Positions 1 to 9,128 of a stretch of 64,000 bases of DNA are shown here, piece by piece; position 1 is the first letter of the stretch, and every line of letters starts with the position of its first letter. The notes beneath the pieces are model-generated. The model saw only the letters and a list, made by a program, of their open reading frames with translations. It was not told the origin of the DNA and did not search any database. A program made the position numbers and the translations under genes. This DNA is from Chitinophagaceae bacterium (lineage in GTDB: Bacteria > Bacteroidota > Bacteroidia > Chitinophagales > Chitinophagaceae): contig JADKKJ010000012.1 of assembly GCA_016720565.1 (NCBI GenBank), forward strand, positions 604,040 to 668,039. The letters are read 5' to 3'.

Positions 1-1
1 T

Positions 2-1141
2 TCTACACTGGATGAGACCCTGGGCGGACTCAGAGTTATCAAGGCTTTTACCATTGAATCATTACTTCGGGGAAGGTTCCGTAAGAACAATGCAGAATTA
101 TTAGCAGCCAAGAATCGTATTGCCTATCGTCGCGACCTGGCCTCTCCCCTTTCGGAGGTGATGGGCGTAATGTTATTCTCTGCCATACTTTATTACGGCG
201 GAAGACTTGTTCTGAATAAAGAGATCCCGCTGGAAGCTTCCGCATTCATCGGCTATCTCGGTATTTTTTACAATATCATCAACCCCGCTAAAGCGCTGTC
301 CACTTCATTCAGCAATATGCGAAAGGGCTCTGCAGCCATTCAGCGTATTGAAGAGATCCTGCTTACCCCTGTAACGGTAGATGATAATCCTAATGGTATA
401 AAACTGGATCAATTCAAACATAGTATTGAATTCAGGAATGTAAGTTTTGCCTATGATGAGGCAGTGATCCTGGAGAATATCAACCTGGTAGTAGAGAAAG
501 GCCGTACTATTGCCCTGGTAGGATCCAGTGGTGCGGGTAAATCTACCCTTGCCGACCTGGTACCAAGGTTCCATGATGTGACCAGCGGAGCATTGCTGAT
601 CGACGGTACCAATATCCGCGATTATTCCCTGTTCTCTGTCCGCAGCCAGATGAGTATCGTTACACAGGAACCTATTTTATTCAATGATACGATCGCTAAT
701 AATATCCTGCTGGGTAAACCAGGGGCCAGCATGGAAGAAGTGATAGCCGCCGCTAAAGTGGCCAATGCCCATGAGTTCATCATGAAAAAAGAACTGGGCT
801 ATGATACCAATATTGGCGACCGCGGTTCCAGGCTTTCAGGCGGTGAAAGGCAAAGGCTTACCATTGCCCGGGCGCTGCTGAAGAACCCTCCAATTTTAAT
901 TCTGGATGAAGCCACTTCATCGTTAGATACAGAAAGCGAAAGACTGGTGCAGGATGCGATCAATAAAATGATGCAGCATCGTACCAGCCTTGTGATCGCC
1001 CACCGTTTATCTACCATTCGCCATGCCGATGAGATCATTGTATTGCAAAAAGGCAGGATCGTGGAAAGAGGCAACCATGAACAATTACTGCAGCAAAATG
1101 GTTTCTACAAAAAACTGGTAGACATGCAGGAGGTACGTTGA
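2..1141 (+). CDS. MsbA-like ABC exporter, C-terminal part (5' end outside window)
   Basis: This is the rest of a fused membrane/ATPase ABC half-transporter of the MsbA type, a family that moves lipid A, other lipids or drugs across the inner membrane. The frame is open from base 2, so the GTG at 158 is internal. The first part holds the end of the membrane domain, including a coupling-helix stretch (ETLGGLRVIKAFT) and hydrophobic segments. The nucleotide-binding domain follows with Walker A (GSSGAGKST), signature (LSGGERQR), Walker B (ILILDEATSSLD) and H-loop (IAHRLS), all intact. The substrate cannot be read from the sequence. The gene ends 124 bp before a carboxylase operon and shows no functional link to it. 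Confidence 0.93.
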   Translation, partial: STLDETLGGLRVIKAFTIESLLRGRFRKNNAELLAAKNRIAYRRDLASPLSEVMGVMLFSAILYYGGRLVLNKEIPLEASAFIGYLGIFYNIINPAKALSTSFSNMRKGSAAIQRIEEILLTPVTVDDNPNGIKLDQFKHSIEFRNVSFAYDEAVILENINLVVEKGRTIALVGSSGAGKSTLADLVPRFHDVTSGALLIDGTNIRDYSLFSVRSQMSIVTQEPILFNDTIANNILLGKPGASMEEVIAAAKVANAHEFIMKKELGYDTNIGDRGSRLSGGERQRLTIARALLKNPPILILDEATSSLDTESERLVQDAINKMMQHRTSLVIAHRLSTIRHADEIIVLQKGRIVERGNHEQLLQQNGFYKKLVDMQEVR

Positions 1142-1265
1142 ACCAATACCCGTTTTCAAGGATTTTGGTTAACTTCCTGAATGAGTATAATCATATTATT
1201 TAAATATGCAATGAACGGAACTTGCATATTGAATAACCCATTGCGGGAATTCCTAAAACATTGAT

Positions 1266-1751
1266 ATGGACCATAAGAACGAACGTTTTCTTGTCAGGGT
1301 GAATAATTTTGAATTCAAACTGGACAGGGAACAGGTTGAAGCCTTCGACCTTTTAAAACGATCCCCCCAGCAATACAATTTAATCTGCAACCACCGATCG
1401 GCTAATGCCACACTTGTGCATGCAGATCATAAAAATTTATTGGTGGAACTGGAAGGACAGCATTATTCTGTTGCAATAAAAGATGAGCTGGACCAGGAAC
1501 TGGACCAATTGGGATTCAGTTCTGCGGCCACCAAACTGATCAGGGAGATCAAGGCCCCTATGCCGGGACTGGTGCTTGATATTTCTGTGAGCGAAGGCCA
1601 GGAAGTAAAAGAAGGAGAAAAACTGCTGATACTGGAAGCCATGAAAATGGAGAACAGCATCATGATACATGGCGATGCCGTGATCAAAAAGATCCTGGTA
1701 AAATCCGGCCAGGCAGTAGATAAGGGACAGGTATTAATCGAACTGGAATAA
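1266..1751 (+). CDS. biotin carboxyl carrier protein of an acyl-CoA carboxylase
   Basis: This 161-residue protein carries biotin between the carboxylase and carboxyltransferase subunits encoded next to it. The C-terminal 75 residues form a biotinyl/lipoyl domain. The biotin-acceptor lysine lies in the motif EAMKMEN, and APMPG marks the start of the domain. The N-terminal half is less conserved and resembles the linker region of stand-alone propionyl-CoA carboxylase carriers. It is the first gene of a tight carrier - biotin carboxylase - carboxyltransferase operon, with gaps of 9 and 20 bp. Order and spacing support one multi-subunit enzyme. I see no convincing promoter box in the 124 bp upstream. 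Confidence 0.9.
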   Translation: MDHKNERFLVRVNNFEFKLDREQVEAFDLLKRSPQQYNLICNHRSANATLVHADHKNLLVELEGQHYSVAIKDELDQELDQLGFSSAATKLIREIKAPMPGLVLDISVSEGQEVKEGEKLLILEAMKMENSIMIHGDAVIKKILVKSGQAVDKGQVLIELE

Positions 1752-1760
1752 ATCATCCAA

Positions 1761-3236
1761 ATGAAAAAGATCCTTGTAGCTAACAGAGGAGAGATCGCGC
1801 TCCGCATCATGCGCAGCATTAAAAAAATGGGTATCCGTTCCGTAGCGGTCTACTCCGAGGCGGATAGAAATTCACCCCATGTGGCATTCGCCGATGAGGC
1901 CGTTTGCCTGGGCCCCGCTCCTTCCAATCAATCCTATTTGAATGGCGAGAAGATCATACAAGCCTGCAAAGAACTGGGCGTGGATGGGATACATCCCGGT
2001 TATGGATTTTTAAGCGAGAACGCCTTTTTCGCTGAGCAGGTGGAAGCGGCGGGTATCATTTTTATAGGGCCTTCCGCGGATGCGATGCGGGTAATGGGAT
2101 CCAAACTCGCAGCAAAAGAATGCGTGAAGCAATATAATATTCCCATGGTACCCGGTATTGATAAAGCCATTGAAGATGTGACTATGGCCAAAAAGATCGC
2201 CAAAGAGATCGGTTATCCTATTCTCATTAAAGCCTCTGCGGGTGGTGGAGGAAAAGGCATGCGCGTAGTGGATAAAGAAGAGGACCTGGCCGAGCAAATG
2301 GAAAGGGCCATCAGCGAGGCAAAGTCCTCATTTGGCGATGGCTCCGTATTCATTGAAAAATATGTGACCAGTCCACGGCATATTGAGATACAGGTACTGG
2401 CTGATAATTTCGGCAACACCGTTCATTTGTTTGAAAGGGAATGCAGCATTCAACGCCGTCATCAGAAAGTGGTGGAAGAATCTCCCTCCGCTGTTGTAAG
2501 TGAAGAAATGAGAAGGAAAATGGGCGAAGCCGCAGTGATGGTTGCCAGGTCATGCAATTATACAAGCACAGGAACCGTGGAATTTTTAGTGGATGATAAA
2601 CTGAATTTTTATTTCCTGGAAATGAATACCCGTTTGCAGGTGGAACATCCTGTTACGGAAATGATCACGGGGCTCGACCTGGTGGAACAGCAGATACGCA
2701 TAGCCCGGGGCGAGCGGCTGGCGTTTACGCAAGAAGACCTTAAGATAAATGGACATGCCATTGAGTTACGCGTGTATGCTGAAGACCCCCTGAATAATTT
2801 TCTTCCCAGCATTGGTACACTGGAGAAATATATAAAACCTGAAGGGGAAGGCATAAGGGTGGATGATGGGTATGAACAGGGAATGGCCATCCCCATTTAT
2901 TATGACCCGATGATCGCTAAACTGGCTACCCATGATAAGGACAGGATCTCAGCCATACAGAAAATGAAACAGGCCATCCTTGATTATAAGATCGAAGGGG
3001 TATCGACCACCATGCCATTTGGGACTTTTGTTTTCAATCATGAAGCTTTTCTTTCAGGTCATTTTGATACGCATTTCGTGAAGAATTATTATTCGCCGGA
3101 AAAATTACTGGCCAAACAGGAAGAAGATGCGCGGATAGCCGCTATTGTGGCCCTTCGTTATTACCTGGAGGATCAGAAAAAACTCAGCCCTGTAGAAAAC
3201 AAGACCACCAGCTGGAAACGCAGGCTGGCCCATTAA
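1761..3236 (+). CDS. biotin carboxylase subunit of acyl-CoA carboxylase
   Basis: This 491-residue ATP-grasp enzyme carboxylates biotin on the carrier protein, using ATP and bicarbonate. The N-terminal domain begins with [17 protein letters not shown]. The glycine-rich ATP loop ([11 protein letters not shown]), the catalytic segment [16 protein letters not shown] and the C-terminal biotin carboxylase domain are all present. The length is slightly above free AccC (about 450) and far below fused PccA proteins, which agrees with a separate carrier upstream. Its partner carboxyltransferase downstream looks like the propionyl-CoA type, so this is probably the PCC rather than the acetyl-CoA carboxylase version. 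Confidence 0.93.
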   Translation: MKKILVANRGEIALRIMRSIKKMGIRSVAVYSEADRNSPHVAFADEAVCLGPAPSNQSYLNGEKIIQACKELGVDGIHPGYGFLSENAFFAEQVEAAGIIFIGPSADAMRVMGSKLAAKECVKQYNIPMVPGIDKAIEDVTMAKKIAKEIGYPILIKASAGGGGKGMRVVDKEEDLAEQMERAISEAKSSFGDGSVFIEKYVTSPRHIEIQVLADNFGNTVHLFERECSIQRRHQKVVEESPSAVVSEEMRRKMGEAAVMVARSCNYTSTGTVEFLVDDKLNFYFLEMNTRLQVEHPVTEMITGLDLVEQQIRIARGERLAFTQEDLKINGHAIELRVYAEDPLNNFLPSIGTLEKYIKPEGEGIRVDDGYEQGMAIPIYYDPMIAKLATHDKDRISAIQKMKQAILDYKIEGVSTTMPFGTFVFNHEAFLSGHFDTHFVKNYYSPEKLLAKQEEDARIAAIVALRYYLEDQKKLSPVENKTTSWKRRLAH

Positions 3237-3256
3237 TTAATTGCAAACAGCATAAG

Positions 3257-4798
3257 ATGAAATCGAAAAAACAGATACTAAGAGATAAACTGGAAGAGGG
3301 GAAAATGGGTGGTGGTGCAAAAAGAATTGATGCGCAGCATAAAAAAGGAAAACTCACGGCAAGGGAAAGAGTGGACCTGTTGATGGACCCCGGCTCATTT
3401 GAAGAAGTTGGCGCGCTGGTGGTACACCGTACACGCGATTTTGGAATGGATGAGCAACTATTTTATGGAGATGGCGTAGTGACCGGCTATGGTACGGTGA
3501 ATGGCAGGCTTACCTATGTATTTGCGCAGGATTTCACGGTGTTTGGCGGAGCTTTATCTGAAACCCATGCGGAGAAGATCTGCCGTATCATGGACATGGC
3601 GATGAAGGTGGGTGCACCTCTGGTAGGTTTAAATGATTCAGGTGGGGCAAGGATCCAGGAAGGGGTTCGTTCACTGGGAGGATATGCCGAAATATTCTTC
3701 AGGAATGTACAGGCATCGGGTGTGATACCACAGATCTCCGCCATCATGGGCCCCTGCGCCGGTGGAGCCGTTTACTCTCCCGCCATCACAGATTTTACGA
3801 TCATGGTGGAGAACACCAGTTATATGTTTGTTACAGGACCTAATGTGGTGAAGACCGTTACCAACGAGACCGTAAGTTTTGAAGAACTGGGAGGCGCTTC
3901 TACACATAGCACCCGTTCCGGTGTTACGCATCTTACAGCGCTCAATGATATGGATTGCATTCTACAAGTGAAAAAATTATTGAGTTATGTTCCCCAGAAT
4001 TGTGAGGATGTGCTTCCTAAACAACCTTATACCATGGGAGAAGAATTTCGGGAAGAGCTGGAGACCATCGTGCCTGAATCGCCCAACCAGCCCTATGATA
4101 TGCGCGCCGTAGTAGATGGCATTTGTGATAAGGATAGTTTCATGGAAGTGCATAAAAATTATGCAGATAATATAGTAGTGGGGTTTGCAAGACTGGCAGG
4201 AAGAAGTATCGGCATCGTGGCCAACCAGCCCATAAGCCTGGCCGGTGTGTTGGATATTGAAAGCTCCAGAAAAGGCGCAAGGTTCACGAGATTCTGCGAT
4301 TGCTTTAATATCCCTTTGCTTGTGCTGGTAGATGTTCCGGGTTTTCTTCCGGGTACTGACCAGGAATGGCATGGCATCATTACTAATGGCGCGAAATTAT
4401 TATATGCGTTGAGTGAGGCCACAGTGCCCCGTTGCACCGTTATTACGAGAAAGGCGTATGGCGGCGCTTATGATGTGATGAACTCCAAACATATTGGAGC
4501 CGATATGAATTTTGCATGGCCGGGTGCGGAGATCGCGGTAATGGGAGCCAAAGGCGCTTCCGAGATCATATTTAAAAATGAGATCGCTGCCGCGGAAGAT
4601 CCTGCGCAAAAATTACTGGAGAAAGAAAAAGAATACGCCGAGCTGTTCGCCAATCCGTATACAGCGGCGGAAAGAGGCTTTATAGATGAAGTGATCGAAC
4701 CACGTGAGACCAGGCGTAAACTGATCAAGGCATTTGCCATGCTGGAAAATAAAGTGGCCAAAAGGCCGAGAAGAAAACACGGGAATATTCCGCTCTGA
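3257..4798 (+). CDS. pccB: propionyl-CoA carboxylase-type carboxyltransferase (beta subunit)
   Basis: This 513-residue subunit moves the carboxyl group from biotin to an acyl-CoA, probably propionyl-CoA to give methylmalonyl-CoA. Both crotonase-like halves are visible. The N half has [15 protein letters not shown] and [13 protein letters not shown]. The C half has [13 protein letters not shown] and [14 protein letters not shown]. The Asp in GGAYDVM is at the place reported to favour propionyl-CoA over acetyl-CoA in actinobacterial homologues, so substrate choice here is an inference. It is the last gene of the operon. Its TGA at 4796-4798 directly abuts the stop codon of the convergent acyl-CoA dehydrogenase, leaving no spacer. 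Confidence 0.92.
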   Translation: MKSKKQILRDKLEEGKMGGGAKRIDAQHKKGKLTARERVDLLMDPGSFEEVGALVVHRTRDFGMDEQLFYGDGVVTGYGTVNGRLTYVFAQDFTVFGGALSETHAEKICRIMDMAMKVGAPLVGLNDSGGARIQEGVRSLGGYAEIFFRNVQASGVIPQISAIMGPCAGGAVYSPAITDFTIMVENTSYMFVTGPNVVKTVTNETVSFEELGGASTHSTRSGVTHLTALNDMDCILQVKKLLSYVPQNCEDVLPKQPYTMGEEFREELETIVPESPNQPYDMRAVVDGICDKDSFMEVHKNYADNIVVGFARLAGRSIGIVANQPISLAGVLDIESSRKGARFTRFCDCFNIPLLVLVDVPGFLPGTDQEWHGIITNGAKLLYALSEATVPRCTVITRKAYGGAYDVMNSKHIGADMNFAWPGAEIAVMGAKGASEIIFKNEIAAAEDPAQKLLEKEKEYAELFANPYTAAERGFIDEVIEPRETRRKLIKAFAMLENKVAKRPRRKHGNIPL

Positions 4799-5941
4799 TC
4801 AGCTTTTCAGTAATTCGCGACTGATCACCAGTTTCTGTATCTCGCTGGTACCTTCCCCAATGGTGCAAAGCTTTGCATCACGATAGAATTTCTCAACCGG
4901 GAAATCTTTGGTATATCCATAACCGCCAAATACCTGGACTGCGTCGTTGGCAACACGAACCGAAACCTCGGAGGCGTAATATTTAGCCATGGCAGATATT
5001 TTAGTGACCGACTCTCCCCTGTTTTTGAGATCGCAGGCCTGCAGTATCAATAACTCAGCGGCAGCTATTTCAGTAGCCATATCGGCCAGCTTAAAGGAAA
5101 TACCCTGGAAATTAGAAATGGGCTGATCGAACTGGTAACGCTCTTTGGAATATTTCTTTGCGGCTTCATAAGCGCCCTTTGCAATGCCTAATGCGAGAGA
5201 AGCGATCGATATGCGACCACCATCCAGGATCTTCATCGCCTGTTTAAAACCATCTCCCACCTTACCCAAACGGTTCGCATCTGGAATGCGGCAATTATCA
5301 AAGATCATTTCAGCGGTCTCGCTGGCACGCATACCCAGTTTGTTCTCTTTTTTACCTGCACCGAATCCGGGTGTTCCTTTCAGAACGATGAAGGCAGTGG
5401 AGTTGTCTTTGGCACGCGGTTCACCCGTTCGACAGATCACTACAGCAATATCGCCGGATCTTCCGTGGGTGATCCAGTTCTTGGTTCCATTGAGTACCCA
5501 ATCATCGCCATCACGCACAGCAGTACACTTCATATTGCCTGCATCACTACCTGTATTCGCTTCAGTAAGGGCCCAGGCCCCGATCCATTCACCTGTGGCC
5601 AGTTTATGCAACCATTGTTGTTTTTGTTCTTCTGTTCCAAAAGCTAAAAGATGACCGGTGCACAATGAATTATGCGCGGCCACACTAAGCCCGATAGAGC
5701 CACATACTTTAGAGATCTCTTCGATCACGGCCTTATATTCAAAATAAGAAAGTCCGGCACCGCCATATTGTTCCGGCACCAGTACGCCCATCAATCCCAG
5801 TTTTCCCATTTCATGAAAAAGATCCACCGGAAATTCCTGGCTCTCGTCCCAATCCATGATCTTAGGACGGATGTATTGATTGGCAAAATCACGGGCTGTT
5901 TGTGCTACCTGTTCGGTGATCTCGGAATGCTGAAAATTCAT
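4799..5941 (-). CDS. acyl-CoA dehydrogenase
   Basis: This FAD enzyme of about 380 residues introduces the first double bond in acyl-CoA oxidation of fatty or branched-chain acids. The full acyl-CoA dehydrogenase fold is recognisable: the substrate region WALTEANTGSDAGN, WITHG, the C-terminal FGGYGYTKDFPVEKFYRDAK, and GEGTSEIQ with the usual catalytic Glu. The frame is open to 6004. I place the start at the ATG at 5941 (MNFQHSEITE), because homologues begin at about this point and the upstream codons look non-coding. It converges on the carboxylase operon, consistent with propionyl-CoA from odd- or branched-chain oxidation. A 16-bp palindrome 56 bp upstream is a candidate operator. Confidence 0.92.
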   Translation of the reverse strand: MNFQHSEITEQVAQTARDFANQYIRPKIMDWDESQEFPVDLFHEMGKLGLMGVLVPEQYGGAGLSYFEYKAVIEEISKVCGSIGLSVAAHNSLCTGHLLAFGTEEQKQQWLHKLATGEWIGAWALTEANTGSDAGNMKCTAVRDGDDWVLNGTKNWITHGRSGDIAVVICRTGEPRAKDNSTAFIVLKGTPGFGAGKKENKLGMRASETAEMIFDNCRIPDANRLGKVGDGFKQAMKILDGGRISIASLALGIAKGAYEAAKKYSKERYQFDQPISNFQGISFKLADMATEIAAAELLILQACDLKNRGESVTKISAMAKYYASEVSVRVANDAVQVFGGYGYTKDFPVEKFYRDAKLCTIGEGTSEIQKLVISRELLKS

Positions 5942-5996
5942 TGGTTGTATTAGTCGGTTAATCGTGAGCATGCAAAATAGGGAAATAATGCCAAAC

Positions 5997-6012
5997 ACTA
6001 ACAACTGTTAGT
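5997..6012. promoter_or_regulatory. 16-bp palindrome, candidate operator of the acyl-CoA dehydrogenase gene
   Basis: ACTAACA-AC-TGTTAGT is a perfect inverted repeat with 7-bp arms, 56 bp upstream of the acyl-CoA dehydrogenase start. Its size and symmetry suit a dimeric repressor of the TetR type, which often controls fatty-acid genes. A 12/16 match occurs at 57678-57693 upstream of mobA. No cognate regulator gene lies in the window. Confidence 0.4.
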
Positions 6013-6079
6013 ACATTCTTGTGCGTAAAAGGCATCCTGTACTACTTATTGATTTTATCAGGACGCTCAACTTAAACAG

Positions 6080-6202
6080 GTGAACAGAAAAGAACCTGCT
6101 AATTTAAAATTGATCCTTATTTACCAGTGTTGGGGCTTGCTTTCAATGGCGGTGGTTTTTTTTATTATGATGGTATCGGCTCTTTTAGGAATTGGAATTT
6201 GA
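6080..6202 (+). CDS. possible small single-span membrane protein (40 aa)
   Basis: A GTG-started frame encodes 40 residues. A charged N-terminus (VNRKEPANLK) is followed by a continuous hydrophobic stretch from about residue 11 to the end (LILIYQCWGLLS, then VVFFIMMVSALLGIGI). The frame is open upstream to 6053. It lies alone between two divergent genes, about 30 bp ahead of the MBL-fold gene. No clear ribosome-binding site is visible, and I recognise no family. The hydrophobic segment ending exactly at the stop is the only positive sign, so this is a weak call. Confidence 0.3.
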   Translation: MNRKEPANLKLILIYQCWGLLSMAVVFFIMMVSALLGIGI

Positions 6203-6232
6203 GAACGGCTGGCACCCTCGTAACTTTAGGAC

Positions 6233-7012
6233 ATGCAATGTCCCCCGATCACAATAACATTTCTTGGTACCGGCACCAGTTCGGGTGTGCCCATGATCGG
6301 TTGTGATTGCGCGGTTTGCCGTTCGGAAGATCCAAAAGATGACCGTCTCCGATCAAGTATCCTCGTGCAGTCTGCCAGTACAAGCCTGGTGGTAGACACG
6401 GGTCCTGATTTCCGAACGCAGATGCTCCGCGAAAAGATAAGAAAGCTGGATGCCGTGATCTTTACTCATCCGCATAAAGATCATCTGGCAGGATTAGATG
6501 ATATAAGGGCCTATAATTTTTTTAATAAACGACCTATTGATATTTACGCCGATTCCCTGACGGAAGAAGCGGTACGACGTGATTTTCATTATGCCTTCTC
6601 CGATACAAAATATCCCGGCATACCGGAACTGGAAATGCATACCATTACCCTGGAACCTTTTATGGTGGGAGATATACCGGTAACACCCATTCTTGTATGG
6701 CATTTGAAAATGCCGGTGATGGGATTTCGTTTTGGGAAATTCACTTACATAACCGATGCCAACCGGATAGACCCTGAACAGCTGGATAAGATCCGCGGTT
6801 CCGAGGTGATGGTATTGAATGCACTTCGCAGGGAAAAACATATTTCCCATTTCAATCTGGAAGAAGCCATTGCAACCGTACATGACCTGGATGTGCCGGC
6901 GGCCTATTTCACGCATCTATCCCATCAAATGGGAAAACATGAGGAAGTGGAAAATGAGTTGCCGGAAGGTATTCACCTGGCTTATGATGGCCTTAAGATC
7001 TTTATGAAATGA
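6233..7012 (+). CDS. MBL-fold metallohydrolase (PhnP/RNase Z-like superfamily)
   Basis: This 259-residue metallo-beta-lactamase-fold hydrolase starts with ITFLGTGTSSGVP, a signature of the PhnP-like phosphodiesterase branch. The metal-binding HxHxDH motif is present (THPHKDHLAGLDD), followed by further His and Asp ligands (ITDAN, THLSHQMGKHEE). A cysteine pair near residue 27 (GCDCAVC) resembles the extra zinc site of PhnP. Homologues cleave cyclic phosphodiesters or related phosphate esters, but the substrate here is unknown. TAACTTTA, a 7/8 match to the -7 box, ends only 5 bp before the ATG, so the mRNA may have almost no leader. Its stop abuts the stop of the next, convergent gene. Confidence 0.85.
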   Translation: MQCPPITITFLGTGTSSGVPMIGCDCAVCRSEDPKDDRLRSSILVQSASTSLVVDTGPDFRTQMLREKIRKLDAVIFTHPHKDHLAGLDDIRAYNFFNKRPIDIYADSLTEEAVRRDFHYAFSDTKYPGIPELEMHTITLEPFMVGDIPVTPILVWHLKMPVMGFRFGKFTYITDANRIDPEQLDKIRGSEVMVLNALRREKHISHFNLEEAIATVHDLDVPAAYFTHLSHQMGKHEEVENELPEGIHLAYDGLKIFMK

Positions 7013-7282
7013 TCATTTGATCGCGGCCTCAGAAAGTATCTCTTCGTGTAATTTCCTTATATCATCGGGTAACAAAAGCGGGTTGATCTCTAACTGGGGG
7101 ATCAGTTCCACCAGGGTATTGATACGCCCTTCGGTTTGCAGGAATTTATTCAGCACCACTACTTTTTTCTGCTCCAATATACAATAGCCGCTTTGGAAAG
7201 TACCCCGCTCATAGCGCAATACATAACCGCATTCCTTTGGTATAGCTTCCAGTTTATCCAGTGTGGTTTGATTGTATCTCAT
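7013..7282 (-). CDS. conserved small protein of unknown function
   Basis: This 89-residue protein has mixed charge, no signal peptide and no membrane segment. The sequence (MRYNQTTLDKLEAIPKECGY, then RYERGTFQSGYCILEQ) suggests a small alpha/beta fold. I recognise no named domain or catalytic motif. Its stop codon is directly adjacent to that of the convergent MBL-fold gene. A perfect -7 box (TAAATTTG) lies 7 bp before the ATG, with no alternative downstream start, so a leaderless transcript is possible. Confidence 0.65.
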   Translation of the reverse strand: MRYNQTTLDKLEAIPKECGYVLRYERGTFQSGYCILEQKKVVVLNKFLQTEGRINTLVELIPQLEINPLLLPDDIRKLHEEILSEAAIK

Positions 7283-7289
7283 TCTTCTG

Positions 7290-7297
7290 CAAATTTA
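7290..7297 (-). promoter_or_regulatory. Bacteroidota -7 box upstream of the 89-aa gene
   Basis: TAAATTTG on the minus strand matches TAnnTTTG exactly. It ends 7 bp from the ATG at 7282, so transcription would begin at or next to the start codon. No -33 TTTG is evident. Confidence 0.4.
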
Positions 7298-7420
7298 TGA
7301 GTGACATAGATTTTCCTGAAGCAGACTGCCCTTTTATTATCCACAAGACACCCCCAAAAATGCCTCTAGCTTAAGATGCATTCTTTTTAATGTATCGCAT
7401 TTTAATTGGCAGGCTGATTG

Positions 7421-7453
7421 GGCTAATAGCTAGCGGCTAGTAGCTAGAAGCTT
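7421..7453. repeat. CTAG-type heptad repeat after porX
   Basis: Tandem 7-bp units of the form CTAGCGG/CTAGTAG/CTAGAAG start about 5 bp beyond the porX stop. This is the only copy before 30 kb of the repeat family that recurs at 34991-35098, 53719-53752 and 57730-57860. Confidence 0.75.
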
Positions 7454-7457
7454 CTCT

Positions 7458-9014
7458 CTATTTGCTCTGCATCTTTATCACCGGCACGATCATTTCCTCC
7501 AAACTCACTCCCCCATGCTGAAAAGTATTTCGATAATAATTCACGTAATAATTATAATTGTTGGGATAACAGAGAAAGCCATCTTCCTTCGCGAAAATAT
7601 AAGAGGAGTTTACGCTTGGAACCGGTAAGCCCGCCATACGTGGATCACGGAAAGCAAGTACTTCCTTCGGTTCATAGTTGAGGTTGCGGCCATGCTTATA
7701 GCGAAGATTGGTGGTGGTCTGTTTATCGCCCACTACTCTATACGGAGTTTTTACCCGGATAGTGCCATGGTCGGTAGCCAGTACCAGTTTAATATTTTTA
7801 TCCGCCACTTTTTTCAATGCCTGGTGAAGGGGAGAATGTTCAAACCAGGAAGCGGTGATACTGCGATAGCTGATCTCATCTCCGGCCAGTTCTTTCAGCA
7901 CTTCCATTTCTGTGCGCGCATGACTAAGCATGTCCACAAAATTGTACACGATCACATTCAGGTCATTATTCAGCAGGTTATGGATATTATTTACCAGGTC
8001 AAGTCCGGCCTGGTTATTCACCACTTTCGTATAGGAAACCTTCAGGTCATTCTTGCCCAGCCTTTTCAATTGCCCGCGTAAGAATTCTTCCTCATTCAGG
8101 TTCTTGCCCCCTTCCTCATCATCATTCTTCCATTGAACGGGGTATTGCTTTTCGATATCTATCGGAAGCAATCCTGAGAAGATCGCATTTCTTGCATAAT
8201 GAGTGGCGGTAGGAAGAATACTGTAAAAAGTATCTTCTTCCAGGATGCGGAAACTTTCAGCGAATATAGGTTGGATGGATTTCCACTGGTCGAAACGAAG
8301 ATTATCGATCAGCACAAAAAATAGGGGTACCCCTTTTTCGAGGTGCGGAAGCACTTTGAACTGAAGCAGGTTGTGGCTCATCACCGGCGCTTCCGCCGAT
8401 TTAGGATTTACCCAGCTGGTATAATTCTTTGATACAAATTTGAAGAACTCTGTATTGGCCTCCCCTTTCTGGCTCTGCAATACTTCCTGCATTTCCGGAC
8501 TATCGCTTTTCTGCATTTCCAGTTCCCAATACACCAGCTTCTTGTAGATGTCCATCCATTCGTTGAAATCAGGATTGCTGTTAAGCGCCATGAAAAGATT
8601 GCGGAACTGCTGCTGGTAGGCGGTGGTTGTTTTTTCCGCGACCAGTCTTTTATTATCAATGATCTTCTTCAGGCTCAGCCAAACCTGGTTGGGGTTCACG
8701 GGTTTGATCAGGTAGTCGCTGATCTGTGAGCCTATGGCCTCATCCATCAGGTTCTCGGTCTCATTTTTAGTGATCAGCACAATGGGAATTCCCTGGTTCA
8801 CTTCTTTGATCTTGGCAATGGTCTCCAGTCCCGTGATGCCTGGCATACTCTCATCTATAAGCACCACATCCACATGGTTCTCTTTTACATAATCAATGGC
8901 GTCGAATCCATTTGTGAAGGTCTGCACTTCGTACCCTTTATTTTCCAGGAACAATTTCTGTGATTGCAGACTTTCTATTTCATCGTCTACCCAAATGATC
9001 TTTGCAAGCGCCAT
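7458..9014 (-). CDS. porX: PorX, response regulator with PglZ phosphodiesterase domain (T9SS regulator)
   Basis: This 518-residue protein matches PorX, the regulator that controls type IX secretion genes together with the kinase PorY and sigma factor SigP in Porphyromonas and relatives. The receiver domain (about residues 5-120) has the acidic pair D10-D11, phospho-acceptor D54 (VVLIDES) and the conserved Lys in YLIKP. A helical middle leads to an alkaline-phosphatase-like PglZ domain with metal-site motifs LIDNLRFDQW, PTATHYARN, FVDMLSHAR and ATDHG. The length equals the characterised PorX. Three T9SS cargo genes lie 6-20 kb away. No porY is present, so porX stands alone here. A heptad repeat follows the stop codon. 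Confidence 0.93.
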   Translation of the reverse strand: MALAKIIWVDDEIESLQSQKLFLENKGYEVQTFTNGFDAIDYVKENHVDVVLIDESMPGITGLETIAKIKEVNQGIPIVLITKNETENLMDEAIGSQISDYLIKPVNPNQVWLSLKKIIDNKRLVAEKTTTAYQQQFRNLFMALNSNPDFNEWMDIYKKLVYWELEMQKSDSPEMQEVLQSQKGEANTEFFKFVSKNYTSWVNPKSAEAPVMSHNLLQFKVLPHLEKGVPLFFVLIDNLRFDQWKSIQPIFAESFRILEEDTFYSILPTATHYARNAIFSGLLPIDIEKQYPVQWKNDDEEGGKNLNEEEFLRGQLKRLGKNDLKVSYTKVVNNQAGLDLVNNIHNLLNNDLNVIVYNFVDMLSHARTEMEVLKELAGDEISYRSITASWFEHSPLHQALKKVADKNIKLVLATDHGTIRVKTPYRVVGDKQTTTNLRYKHGRNLNYEPKEVLAFRDPRMAGLPVPSVNSSYIFAKEDGFLCYPNNYNYYVNYYRNTFQHGGVSLEEMIVPVIKMQSK

Positions 9015-9074
9015 CTAATTGATTTTATTGTTAAGGACCGGATATCAAAAATAGACTATTAATTCTGCCATTCG

Positions 9075-9082
9075 TAGTTTTG
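9075..9082 (+). promoter_or_regulatory. Bacteroidota -7 box upstream of the HD hydrolase gene
   Basis: TAGTTTTG matches TAnnTTTG exactly, 46 bp upstream of the ATG at 9129, giving a leader of about 40 nt. No clear TTTG is found at the -33 position. Confidence 0.4.
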
Positions 9083-9128
9083 CCCTGTTCCCCGCATTAC
9101 AGCAGGGGGCTTTAACAAAACGTCAACA

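Noticed and set aside
5942..6004. Longer acyl-CoA dehydrogenase N-terminus
   Set aside because: The added hydrophobic residues (VFGIISLFCML) are out of place for a cytosolic enzyme, and homologues start near 5941.
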